Shown in pieces: positions 24,469 to 31,992 of a stretch of DNA of 64,000 nt. The stretch comes from Candidatus Marispirochaeta associata (GTDB lineage: Bacteria > Spirochaetota > Spirochaetia > JC444 > Marispirochaetaceae): contig JWTM01000101.1 of NCBI GenBank assembly GCA_001749745.1, positions 248,001 through 312,000 on the forward strand, in the 5' to 3' direction. The position numbers were made by a program, and so were the translations under genes. The notes beneath the pieces were generated by a model, which saw nothing but the letters and a program-made list of their open reading frames with translations, did not search any database and was not told where the DNA came from. Every line of letters begins with the position of its first letter. The first letter of the stretch is position 1.

Positions 24469-26181
24469 CTAGGCTCCGATGGATGCGGCGGGGTCGGCGG
24501 GCAGGGAGAAGCTTACCCGGGTACCGCTATCGGGGCTACTCTCGATCTCGAGCCCTTGACCGTAGAGATACTCCAGCCGCTCGTTGACGTTTCTAAGACC
24601 TATGCTTTCGCCGTTCTTGCGCTCTTCCAGGACCTCTTCTCGGCGGGCCTCGCTCATGCCGACGCCGTTGTCGGCCACAGAAAAATGCACGGCGCCTCCC
24701 TCCTGCACCACGCTGATTCTAATAGTTCCTCCGCCGAGTTTCTTGCTGATCCCGTGTTTGACGGCATTCTCGATAATCGGTTGCAGGGTCAGGGGAGGCA
24801 TCATCGTATTCGGCGGGGCGGAGATATCGTAGCGGATCTCGAGTTTTTCGCCGAACCGGGCCTTCTCTATCTCCAGGTAGGAGCGGATGTAGTAGAGCTC
24901 ATCCTCTAAGGGTATGCGGTTCCCCAGTTTGCGGAGGGAGTGGCGCAATAGCTCCCCGAGGGAGACCAGCAGTTCCCGGGCCCGCTGCGGCTTGGTTCGG
25001 ATCAGGGAGCTGATGGTATTGAGGGCGTTGAAGAGGAAGTGGGGACGGATCTGGCTCTGCAGGGCCTGGAGCTCGGCTGTGGCCAGGAGTTCAGTCTGCC
25101 GTTGCAGTTCGCTTACCTCGATCTGGGTCGAGAAGAGGGTCGCGAGCCCAAGGGCTACCTCCACATCCACCGGATTGATCGTTCTGCGCCCGGTGCGGTA
25201 GAGCTTCAAGGTACCCACCGTCTCGCCGCGAAGCTTCAGCGGCACGATTACCGCCGATGAGAGGGGGCAACTCTCCTCCGAACAGCCGATCTCGCTGCGA
25301 TGGTCGGCAACCCGGTAGCTTCCGCTCTCGATTACCTCTTTGGTCAGCCTGGTCTGTAAGCGGGCCAAGGCTCGATGGTGGTCCTCGCCGGCCCCCTTGT
25401 GGGCCAGGCATTTCTCGGTATCGGTTATGGAGACGGCGGAGACCTTCAGGTGTTTGAGGATAATCTCGCAGGCGGCGGCGGCCGTAGCGGGGGTAAGGCC
25501 GGCCCGTAGAAAGTCCATAGTCTCTCGGGCGGTCGTCAATACCCGGTGAGACTGACGGGCGGCGATGCGTTCCTCCTCTCGGAAGGCGTCTTCGGCGATG
25601 GCGATGAACATACCGATTCCGATGGCATTGCCGAAGATCATCGGTACGGCGATTATCTCTACCAGGGCCACCGCCTCGCTAAAGGGGCGGGCGATCAGCA
25701 GGATCAGTCCCATCTGCACCACTTCGGCGAAGGCTCCCCACATAGCGGCGAAGAGCCACTTGTTCTGCACCCTGCGGAAACGGGAACTGACCAAGCTGGC
25801 GATGATCCCTTCGACGATGGTGGACACCATGCAGGCCAGGGCGGTGAAGCCGCCGATATCGATCGCCCAGCGGTGAAAGCCCGCCACGAGACCGGTCATT
25901 ACGCCGACTATCGGGCCGCCGATGAGTCCGCCCACGAAGACCCCCACTACCCGGGCGTTTGCCAGGGCGCCCATGATCGGGATGCCGGTATAGGTTCCGA
26001 GAATACCGATACCGCTGAAATAGAGGATCAGCACCAGGGCGTCCCAGAAGCGAAGACGGGTACGGAGGACCATTCTCTTCAGGAACTTGGCCCGGGTAAG
26101 GAGAAACGCGAAAAAAAGAATCAATCCGCCCTGGCTGACCAGGTTGCGGAGCAGTAGGATAACCTGATTATCAAAGTGCAT
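24469..26181 (-). CDS. LytS-type sensor histidine kinase, BtsS-like
   Basis: A 570-residue membrane kinase. It has a 5TM-LYT sensor (about 1-200, with the GxxxGPIVGVMTGLVAG region), a GAF domain (about 215-350), a His_kinase domain with QIRPHFLFNALNT (the LytS-type His box, about residue 370) and a HATPase with NAVKHG and DNGVGM. The longer frame to 26,304 overlaps the divergent TM2 gene, so I place the start at ATG 26,181, although its ribosome binding site is weak. The kinase, the LytTR regulator and the CstA-family transporter reproduce the BtsS-BtsR-BtsT pyruvate-sensing arrangement of enterobacteria. Confidence 0.9.
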   Translation of the reverse strand: MHFDNQVILLLRNLVSQGGLILFFAFLLTRAKFLKRMVLRTRLRFWDALVLILYFSGIGILGTYTGIPIMGALANARVVGVFVGGLIGGPIVGVMTGLVAGFHRWAIDIGGFTALACMVSTIVEGIIASLVSSRFRRVQNKWLFAAMWGAFAEVVQMGLILLIARPFSEAVALVEIIAVPMIFGNAIGIGMFIAIAEDAFREEERIAARQSHRVLTTARETMDFLRAGLTPATAAAACEIILKHLKVSAVSITDTEKCLAHKGAGEDHHRALARLQTRLTKEVIESGSYRVADHRSEIGCSEESCPLSSAVIVPLKLRGETVGTLKLYRTGRRTINPVDVEVALGLATLFSTQIEVSELQRQTELLATAELQALQSQIRPHFLFNALNTISSLIRTKPQRARELLVSLGELLRHSLRKLGNRIPLEDELYYIRSYLEIEKARFGEKLEIRYDISAPPNTMMPPLTLQPIIENAVKHGISKKLGGGTIRISVVQEGGAVHFSVADNGVGMSEARREEVLEERKNGESIGLRNVNERLEYLYGQGLEIESSPDSGTRVSFSLPADPAASIGA

Positions 26182-26231
26182 CTTTGTCTGCCTGCCTATG
26201 AGCATACTGAATTTTCCGCCGCTTCTCAAGC

Positions 26232-26260
26232 TTGAGAGGCTGATCAAAAGATAGTAGAAT
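26232..26260 (+). promoter_or_regulatory. promoter for the TM2-domain gene
   Basis: TTGAGA (26,232-26,237), 17-bp spacer, TAGAAT (26,255-26,260). Transcription would begin near 26,267, just before a GGAGGAGG ribosome binding site. Confidence 0.6.
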
Positions 26261-26282
26261 GATCCTCGATGGAGGAGGCTCT

Positions 26283-26825
26283 GTGTATTCTGTAGGTTTA
26301 GCATATCTGCTCTGGCTGCTCTCCGGTTTTGGTGCGTTGGGACTGCACCGCTTCTATCTGGGAAAGATCGGGACGGGGATTCTCTTTCTCTTTTCCGGCG
26401 GCCTCTTCGGGCTCGGTAGTCTCTACGATCTCTTGACCCTACCGATACAGGTACGGGAAATGAATATGCAGCTCTCCTTCAAATCTGCCCTGGAGCTCGA
26501 GTATCAGCGGGGTAAAGAGTCCGCAGTGGTGCGCGATCGTTTCCGCGAGGATATCGCCCGGGAGTTCTCGTCGAAGAAAAAGAAGAAACGGAAAGAGCCG
26601 CTGGAGAAGGTTATCCTGAACGAGGCGAAAGCCAACAACGGCGTCGCCCGGCCTTCGGTAATCTCTTTAGAGGCGGATGTCCCGCTCGATGAGGTGCAGA
26701 AACAGCTCGATGTGCTGGTCCAGAAGGGCTTTGCAGAGTTGATGATAAAACGCGGCGGCGGAACGGTTTACCTATTCCGCGACCTGGTGGACGATATGTC
26801 GAAACTTGACCTTGAGGAGCTGTAG
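26283..26825 (+). CDS. TM2-domain membrane protein with C-terminal winged-helix-like domain
   Basis: A 180-residue protein. The N-terminus is a TM2 domain: two membrane segments with GALGLHRFYLGK and the GLYD-like SLYDLLTLP end. A very basic KKKKKRK linker follows at about 100, then a C-terminal domain paralogous to that of the protein at 15,381-15,794. The start is taken as GTG 26,283 because GGAGGAGG lies five bases upstream; the ATG at 26,259 sits within the promoter. It is followed with no gap by the MshEN-like gene. TM2 proteins are poorly understood; a membrane-anchored nucleic-acid-binding role would fit the basic linker and winged helix, but is inference. Confidence 0.8.
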   Translation: MYSVGLAYLLWLLSGFGALGLHRFYLGKIGTGILFLFSGGLFGLGSLYDLLTLPIQVREMNMQLSFKSALELEYQRGKESAVVRDRFREDIAREFSSKKKKKRKEPLEKVILNEAKANNGVARPSVISLEADVPLDEVQKQLDVLVQKGFAELMIKRGGGTVYLFRDLVDDMSKLDLEEL

Positions 26826-27032
26826 ATGATGAATGCCGACGAGTTTCTGGCCATTCCGATCGGGGAGGCCCTGGTCAAGCAGGGTGATCTGAGTCAAGAG
26901 CAGGTCGACTATGTACTGAAGCTTCAGCAGGAGGGTGATTCCCGGCTCTTCGGGGAGATCGCCGTCGATCTAGGCTATATCGACCTTCTAACGGTTATCC
27001 GCTATTTGGAATCGGATGAGCGGGACGAGTAG
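26826..27032 (+). CDS. short MshEN-like domain protein
   Basis: A 68-residue protein, ATG immediately after the TM2 gene stop, so probably co-translated. The pattern IPIGEALVKQGDLSQEQVDYVL...LFGEIAVDLGYID resembles a single MshEN repeat (GspE/PilB N-terminal domain), a fold that in MshE binds cyclic-di-GMP. It stands alone here, without an ATPase. The RLFGE/LG residues fit the MshEN spacing, but c-di-GMP binding cannot be concluded from this. It converges with a kinase gene. Confidence 0.75.
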   Translation: MMNADEFLAIPIGEALVKQGDLSQEQVDYVLKLQQEGDSRLFGEIAVDLGYIDLLTVIRYLESDERDE

Positions 27033-27038
27033 CCCGGG

Positions 27039-29261
27039 CTAGTTGATCCTATAGGGAAAGTTGATCAGGATCCGGGTACCGGAGCTATCCGACTCGATTT
27101 GCATCTCGCCCCCAAGCTGTTCGGCCAGGGAGTTCATTAAGGTCAGCCCCAGACTTCCGTTGGAGGAAGCGTCCCCGATATCCCCCATCCCGGGGCCGTT
27201 ATCGGCTACGCAAAGCTCTGCTTGATCCCCATGCCGTTGGAGCTGGACGTCGATCTGCGGAGTTCTATCCTTTACCGTACCGTGTTTAATCGCATTCGTA
27301 ACCGCCTCGGTAACCAGCAAGCCTAAGGGGATCAGTTCGTCTATGGTCAGATCGAGGGCTTCGGCATCGACCTTCAAATTCATGGGATAGCGCGGATCCT
27401 GGTAGAGCTCGGCTAAATAGGTGGTATTCTCCTCCAGGTAGAGGGGGAGGTCGATATTGCGCAGGTCGTCGCTCTTGTAGAGCCCCTCGTGTACCCGAGC
27501 CATGGAGTGGACCCGGGCTTCGCAGTCCTGGAAGAGGGTGCGGGTCTCCTGATTGTTGGATTTTAAAGATGAGAGGTGCAGGAAGGCGGTTACTATGGCC
27601 AGATTGTTCTTTACCCGGTGATGAATCTCCTTGACGAGGATCTCCTTCTCCTCCAGGGCCGCCTGCAGACGCTGGCTCGCCTGTTTGCGGTCGGTTATAT
27701 CCTGAATGCTCACATAGACCTCGTTCCACTCCTCGTTCGATCCCGGGGCAAGGGCCAGGCTCACCTCTCCATGGCTGATTCCGTCCGGAGTGGGGAAGCT
27801 GATCTCCCAGCGCTTCTCGGTTTCACCGAGCCACATGGCTTTAATCTCCTTTAAGAGTTCCGGAAACTCCTCGGGCTGGAGGGTCTTCGAGAGCTTCCCC
27901 AGAATATCCGCTTTGTGCTCGATGTGGTTCATCTCCATGGCGGAACGGTTTGCATCGCGGATAATAATCCGCTCGGCGAAGAAAGCCGCCAGTTCCGGAT
28001 GGGTATCGATGTATCCGGGGATGTCCTCGACGCCTTGGGCTACCAGTTCCTGGAGATAGCTCTTTACCTGGGAGAAGTCCTCCTCCCAGAGGGATATGGG
28101 CGAGTATTCGAAGATCGATTCAAAGCGTTTTTCTCCCAGGCGGAGGCTGCGCCGATCCCGGCGCCATTTCGTTATAACCACGATCAGATAAGCAATGGAT
28201 ATGGCCTGAATCATCAGGATAACCGCCAGAATAATCACCGAAACCTGACTCTGCCAAAAAGGGTTCACCGGTTTGCCGTAGATAATCGAATCCTCCGGTA
28301 ATTCATCCAGCCGGATATTGAAGCGGATCAGTTCGTCGTAATCGAACTCGAAGCGATTGGGACTCTCTTCTCGGACGGGAATATCCTCGATTCGCCGTTC
28401 TCCGGAGAGAACCTCCTGCAAGGTCCCCGCCGCTGCCCGAGCCTGTAAGCGATGATTGGTTACCTTCCCGCCGAAGATTCCTTCACCGATTCCCGGTTGG
28501 TAGAGCTGAAAAATGGGCTTTTTACTGGCGGAATAGATAAGCGACAGGTATTCGCTGAAGCTCATGGTCCGGCCGCTTTGGTCCTGATAAGCGCTCAAGA
28601 GCAGAATCTGATCCTGCTCCTCCAAGTCTGCCAGGGCCGCTTCCAGCTCGCGGTAGGTCATATCGCTGAGAGAGAGATCGTTAAACTCCAGTTCGGGAAA
28701 GGAGGAGGCGATTCTATAGAAGTGATTGAGATCGCTTTGCCCGGTTGTTGTCGGATCGGAGATAGCGACGATTCTCTCGGTTTTCGGAAAGAGCTGCTTC
28801 ATCGCCGCGACTGTTTCTCGAATGGAAACCGCTTCGACATAGCCGGTAATCTGCGGTTCCCTGTTTTGACGCAGGGCAAAATCGGCGTCGTTAACCCCAA
28901 AGAAGACAACCGGGGTATCCGGAAAGAGCTCTTGCTTGTGATCGACCACCAGATGGAGGGCATTATCGTCGGCGGAGATGATCCCGTCGTAGGGAGGTAA
29001 TTCCGCCAGCTTCATCCGTAAGATCGCGAGCATCTGCTTTTGATGTTCGGGACCTGGGAATCGTTTCGAATCGAGATATTCAACATCCAAGTGGTATCTA
29101 TTCTCGGGCAAGATCTCCTTGATCCCGTCCACCTGCTGAAAGAAGACCGAAAAGCCCGGGTGGTAGGAGCTGATAAAGAGAATCCGCTTCACGGGCGCTT
29201 CTGCATTCAAGAGGCTTGTCAGCACGAGTAGGAAGGCGGCGATCCGCAACGCAGTTCTCAT
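27039..29261 (-). CDS. sensor histidine kinase with ABC-substrate-binding-like sensor, PAS and HisKA_2 domains
   Basis: A 740-residue membrane kinase. A signal/TM (about 1-20) leads a periplasmic domain (about 25-290) whose start (ILFISSYHPGFSVFFQQV) resembles the ABC-type substrate-binding domain found in some sensor kinases. Then come a TM (about 340-365), a PAS-like region (about 375-525) and a HisKA_2 box EIHHRVKNNL with an HWE/LovHK-style HATPase (ITDELIPLGLLVTEAVTNAIKHG). No response regulator is adjacent, so it is an orphan kinase. The ATG at 29,261 is preferred to an in-frame TTG two codons upstream; a -10 box lies nine bases before the ATG and no ribosome binding site is seen. Confidence 0.85.
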   Translation of the reverse strand: MRTALRIAAFLLVLTSLLNAEAPVKRILFISSYHPGFSVFFQQVDGIKEILPENRYHLDVEYLDSKRFPGPEHQKQMLAILRMKLAELPPYDGIISADDNALHLVVDHKQELFPDTPVVFFGVNDADFALRQNREPQITGYVEAVSIRETVAAMKQLFPKTERIVAISDPTTTGQSDLNHFYRIASSFPELEFNDLSLSDMTYRELEAALADLEEQDQILLLSAYQDQSGRTMSFSEYLSLIYSASKKPIFQLYQPGIGEGIFGGKVTNHRLQARAAAGTLQEVLSGERRIEDIPVREESPNRFEFDYDELIRFNIRLDELPEDSIIYGKPVNPFWQSQVSVIILAVILMIQAISIAYLIVVITKWRRDRRSLRLGEKRFESIFEYSPISLWEEDFSQVKSYLQELVAQGVEDIPGYIDTHPELAAFFAERIIIRDANRSAMEMNHIEHKADILGKLSKTLQPEEFPELLKEIKAMWLGETEKRWEISFPTPDGISHGEVSLALAPGSNEEWNEVYVSIQDITDRKQASQRLQAALEEKEILVKEIHHRVKNNLAIVTAFLHLSSLKSNNQETRTLFQDCEARVHSMARVHEGLYKSDDLRNIDLPLYLEENTTYLAELYQDPRYPMNLKVDAEALDLTIDELIPLGLLVTEAVTNAIKHGTVKDRTPQIDVQLQRHGDQAELCVADNGPGMGDIGDASSNGSLGLTLMNSLAEQLGGEMQIESDSSGTRILINFPYRIN

Positions 29262-29270
29262 CTGCAATGA

Positions 29271-29299
29271 AGTGTAGTTCCTGCGTGGCGGGATAGCAA
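29271..29299 (-). promoter_or_regulatory. promoter for the orphan sensor kinase, near-leaderless
   Basis: Minus strand: TTGCTA (29,299-29,294), 17-bp spacer, TACACT (29,276-29,271), nine bases to the ATG at 29,261. Confidence 0.5.
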
Positions 29300-29315
29300 G
29301 GGCAGCCTGGTAATA

Positions 29316-29345
29316 TTGACAGCCGGTTTCTATCGACTGTAGTAT
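29316..29345 (+). promoter_or_regulatory. promoter for alaS, near-leaderless
   Basis: TTGACA (29,316-29,321), 18-bp spacer, TAGTAT (29,340-29,345), then nine bases to the ATG at 29,355. No Shine-Dalgarno sequence is present. Confidence 0.7.
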
Positions 29346-29354
29346 CTTAATCCT

Positions 29355-31151
29355 ATGACAGGCAACGAACTACGCAGCAGATATCTGGAATTCTTCAAGC
29401 GCCACGACCATGCGGTCATCAACGGCGCGAGTCTTATACCGGAGAACGATCCCACCGTTCTCTTCACCACCGCCGGGATGCACCCCCTGGTTCCCTACAT
29501 CCTGGGCGAGCCCCATCCGGCCGGCGCCCGGCTAACGGACGTCCAGAAGTGTATTCGCACGGGCGATATCGACGCCGTAGGGGATCCGAGCCACCTCACC
29601 TTCTTCGAGATGCTCGGGAACTGGTCTTTGGGGGACTACTTCAAGGACGAGGCGATCCGGATGAGCTACGAATTCCTGACCGGGAGCGAGTGGCTCGGGA
29701 TCAGCCCGGATAAGCTGAGCGTTACCGTCTTCGAAGGGGACGACGACGCCCCCCGGGACGAGGAGTCCGCCGCAATCTGGCGGGAGCTGGGTATTCCGGA
29801 CGAGCGGATCTACTTCTTGCCCAAAGAGGACAACTGGTGGGGCCCCGCCGGACAGACCGGCCCCTGCGGTCCCGACACCGAGATGTTCATGGATACCGGC
29901 AAAGAGGCCTGCGGGGACGACTGCCGGCCCGGCTGCTCCTGCGGCAAGTACTTCGAGGTCTGGAACGACGTTTTCATGCAGTACAACAAGCAGGCCGACG
30001 GGAGCTACGGTAAGCTCGACCGTAAATGCGTCGACACCGGTATGGGAATAGAACGGACCATAACCATCATGCAGGGAAAGGGTTCGGTCTACGAGACCGA
30101 GCTTTTTACCCCCATTATCGATGCGATTACCGAGATATCAGGCATCGCCTACGGCGGCGGGGATGAGGCGGACACCTCGATCAGGATTATCGCCGACCAC
30201 GCCAAGACCTCGACCTTCATCATCGGCGATCCCCGGGGGGTATCCCCCTCCAATGTGGGGCAGGGCTATATCCTGCGCCGGCTGATTCGCCGGGCGAGTC
30301 GCCACGGCCGCAAGTTGGGAATCGACGGCACCTTCCTGGCCAAGCCCGCCGCGGCGGTAATCGATATGTACGCCCACTTCTACCCCGAGCTTGAAGAGAA
30401 GCGGGATTCGATTCTGCACGAAATCACCTCGGAAGAGGAGAAGTTCCTCGCCACCCTGACCAAGGGTGAGCATGAGTTCGAGAAGCTCCTTCCCAACCTG
30501 CAGAAGAATCCCAAGAAGCAGATCCCCGGCCGGCTGGCCTTCAAGCTCTACGATACCTACGGCTTTCCGGTGGAGATTACCGAGGAGCTCGCCGCCGAGC
30601 ACGGCTTTACCGTAGACCGCGAGGGCTTCGACGAGGCTTTCAAGAAGCACCAAGAGGCCTCGAAGAAGGGGGCCGACAAGACCTTCAAGGGCGGCTTGGC
30701 CGACCATTCGGCCCTGACCACCCGCTTGCATACCGCTACCCACCTGCTTCATGAGGCCCTGAGCCAGGTCTTAGGCGACCATGTGCAGCAGATGGGTTCC
30801 AATATCACCGTCGAGCGGCTGCGCTTCGACTTCAACCATCCCGATAAGATGACCCCCGAGCAGATCAAGGCGGTCGAAGAGATCGTAAACAAGCAGATAG
30901 AGCGGGACCTGCCGGTCTCTATGGAGGTGATGAGCCTGGATGAGGCCAAATCCAAGGGCGCTCGGGCCTTCTTCGCCGATCGCTACGAAGAGAAGGTCAA
31001 GGTCTACTCCATCGGCGACTTCTCCCGGGAGGTCTGCGGCGGACCCCACGTCGAGCACACCGGCGAGTTGGGCCGCTTCAAGATCAAGAAGGAGCAATCC
31101 TCTTCGGCCGGGGTGCGCCGTATCCGGGCCGTTCTGGAACCGGTCGACTAA
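29355..31151 (+). CDS. alaS: alanyl-tRNA synthetase, short form
   Basis: A 598-residue class II synthetase. The catalytic core has TVLFTTAGMHPLVPY, RLTDVQKCIRTGDID and TFFEMLGNWSLGDYF. The editing domain has the zinc-ligand pair HTATHLLH and CGGPHVEHT. The protein ends right after the editing domain, so the coiled-coil/C-Ala part of the usual 870-residue enzyme is missing. Short AlaRS forms are characteristic of spirochaetes such as Borrelia, so this is probably not a truncation. It attaches alanine to tRNA-Ala. Its stop overlaps the stop of the converging acyltransferase gene by four bases. No T-box leader is present in the 87-bp gap. Confidence 0.95.
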   Translation: MTGNELRSRYLEFFKRHDHAVINGASLIPENDPTVLFTTAGMHPLVPYILGEPHPAGARLTDVQKCIRTGDIDAVGDPSHLTFFEMLGNWSLGDYFKDEAIRMSYEFLTGSEWLGISPDKLSVTVFEGDDDAPRDEESAAIWRELGIPDERIYFLPKEDNWWGPAGQTGPCGPDTEMFMDTGKEACGDDCRPGCSCGKYFEVWNDVFMQYNKQADGSYGKLDRKCVDTGMGIERTITIMQGKGSVYETELFTPIIDAITEISGIAYGGGDEADTSIRIIADHAKTSTFIIGDPRGVSPSNVGQGYILRRLIRRASRHGRKLGIDGTFLAKPAAAVIDMYAHFYPELEEKRDSILHEITSEEEKFLATLTKGEHEFEKLLPNLQKNPKKQIPGRLAFKLYDTYGFPVEITEELAAEHGFTVDREGFDEAFKKHQEASKKGADKTFKGGLADHSALTTRLHTATHLLHEALSQVLGDHVQQMGSNITVERLRFDFNHPDKMTPEQIKAVEEIVNKQIERDLPVSMEVMSLDEAKSKGARAFFADRYEEKVKVYSIGDFSREVCGGPHVEHTGELGRFKIKKEQSSSAGVRRIRAVLEPVD

Positions 31152-31942
31152 TCGGGGATCTCCCCCTTCTCGACGATTCCCTTAAAGCGGGCTACGAAAC
31201 GGGCCGCCGGCGCGCCGTCGGCCACGTCGTGGTCCAGAGTCAGGGTGATGCCGGCGACCTCCTTGGTCGTCGGTTCTCCGTTAATCAGTACCTCCCGCTT
31301 CTCTATCCCCCCGATCAAGAGGTGAACCGGGTGGGGGGTAATCGGGATTCCGTAGCCGAAGCCCCCGCCGAACATCTGCATAGCCGAGAAAGAGACCGTT
31401 CCGAAAAGCCGCTTCTTCAGGAAGGGGTTCCGGCGGAGAATCTCCCTTAGTATCAGCCTGCGAAAGAGACCGGGAAGGAGCCCTAAAAGGGTCGCCGGGT
31501 TGAGGCGCCCGCCGCCGGCGGTAACCAGGGATGTGCTCGCCTCCGTCGCGGCGGCGTCCAGCTCATTCTGGATCTCCTCTATGCTCTTCCGATTCGCCCT
31601 ACGCACGATGTAGCTGGTCGGAACTCGCCGGTCGCCGACCCGGCGCTCGACGATAGTGCTGACGTCGATATCCTCGAAAATGATCAGCTTTCTTCCTCTT
31701 CGGATATGGGCCTGTAGTTCCCGGTGGGCCTCCAGGGCGCGGGCGTAGGCGTAAAGCAGGTAGACCGAGAGGGAGATCGGCTTATTTCCCTCCCGGCGGC
31801 GACGCCGAAGCATACGCCGCAGAGCAGTCAGATCCAGTTCGAATAGGCCCTTGATCGAGTGGCTGCGGGAAGCCTCGGCGAAGTAGTCGATTACCTGTCG
31901 TCTGGTTCTGGGCAGCCGTTCGGCGGTGTGGGGCGGTTTCAT
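31148..31942 (-). CDS. 2-oxoacid dehydrogenase E2-type acyltransferase domain protein, stand-alone
   Basis: A 264-residue protein made only of the CoA-dependent acyltransferase (E2 catalytic/chloramphenicol-acetyltransferase-like) fold. It has SYIVRRANRKS, a TVSFSAMQMFGGGFG stretch and the C-terminal LTLDHDVADGAPAARF, where HDVADG corresponds to the catalytic HxxxDG. There is no lipoyl or E3-binding domain, and no E1/E3 neighbours, so it is not a normal E2 subunit; similar stand-alone proteins exist with unknown acceptors. The first ATG (31,996) would overlap the preceding gene; ATG 31,942 has a leaderless-type promoter seven bases upstream and is chosen. Confidence 0.8.
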   Translation of the reverse strand: MKPPHTAERLPRTRRQVIDYFAEASRSHSIKGLFELDLTALRRMLRRRRREGNKPISLSVYLLYAYARALEAHRELQAHIRRGRKLIIFEDIDVSTIVERRVGDRRVPTSYIVRRANRKSIEEIQNELDAAATEASTSLVTAGGGRLNPATLLGLLPGLFRRLILREILRRNPFLKKRLFGTVSFSAMQMFGGGFGYGIPITPHPVHLLIGGIEKREVLINGEPTTKEVAGITLTLDHDVADGAPAARFVARFKGIVEKGEIPD

Positions 31943-31949
31943 AGAGAGT

Positions 31950-31978
31950 ATAGTAGCGGTCGCCGCGGGCCGATACAA
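31950..31978 (-). promoter_or_regulatory. promoter for the stand-alone acyltransferase, leaderless type
   Basis: Minus strand: TTGTAT (31,978-31,973), 17-bp spacer, TACTAT (31,955-31,950), seven bases to the ATG at 31,942. Confidence 0.6.
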
Positions 31979-31992
31979 GCGCCGGGACTCCC

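Noticed and set aside
29268..29354. T-box leader before alaS
   Set aside because: The gap is only 87-94 bp, lacks the T-box conserved sequence, and the promoter leaves almost no leader.
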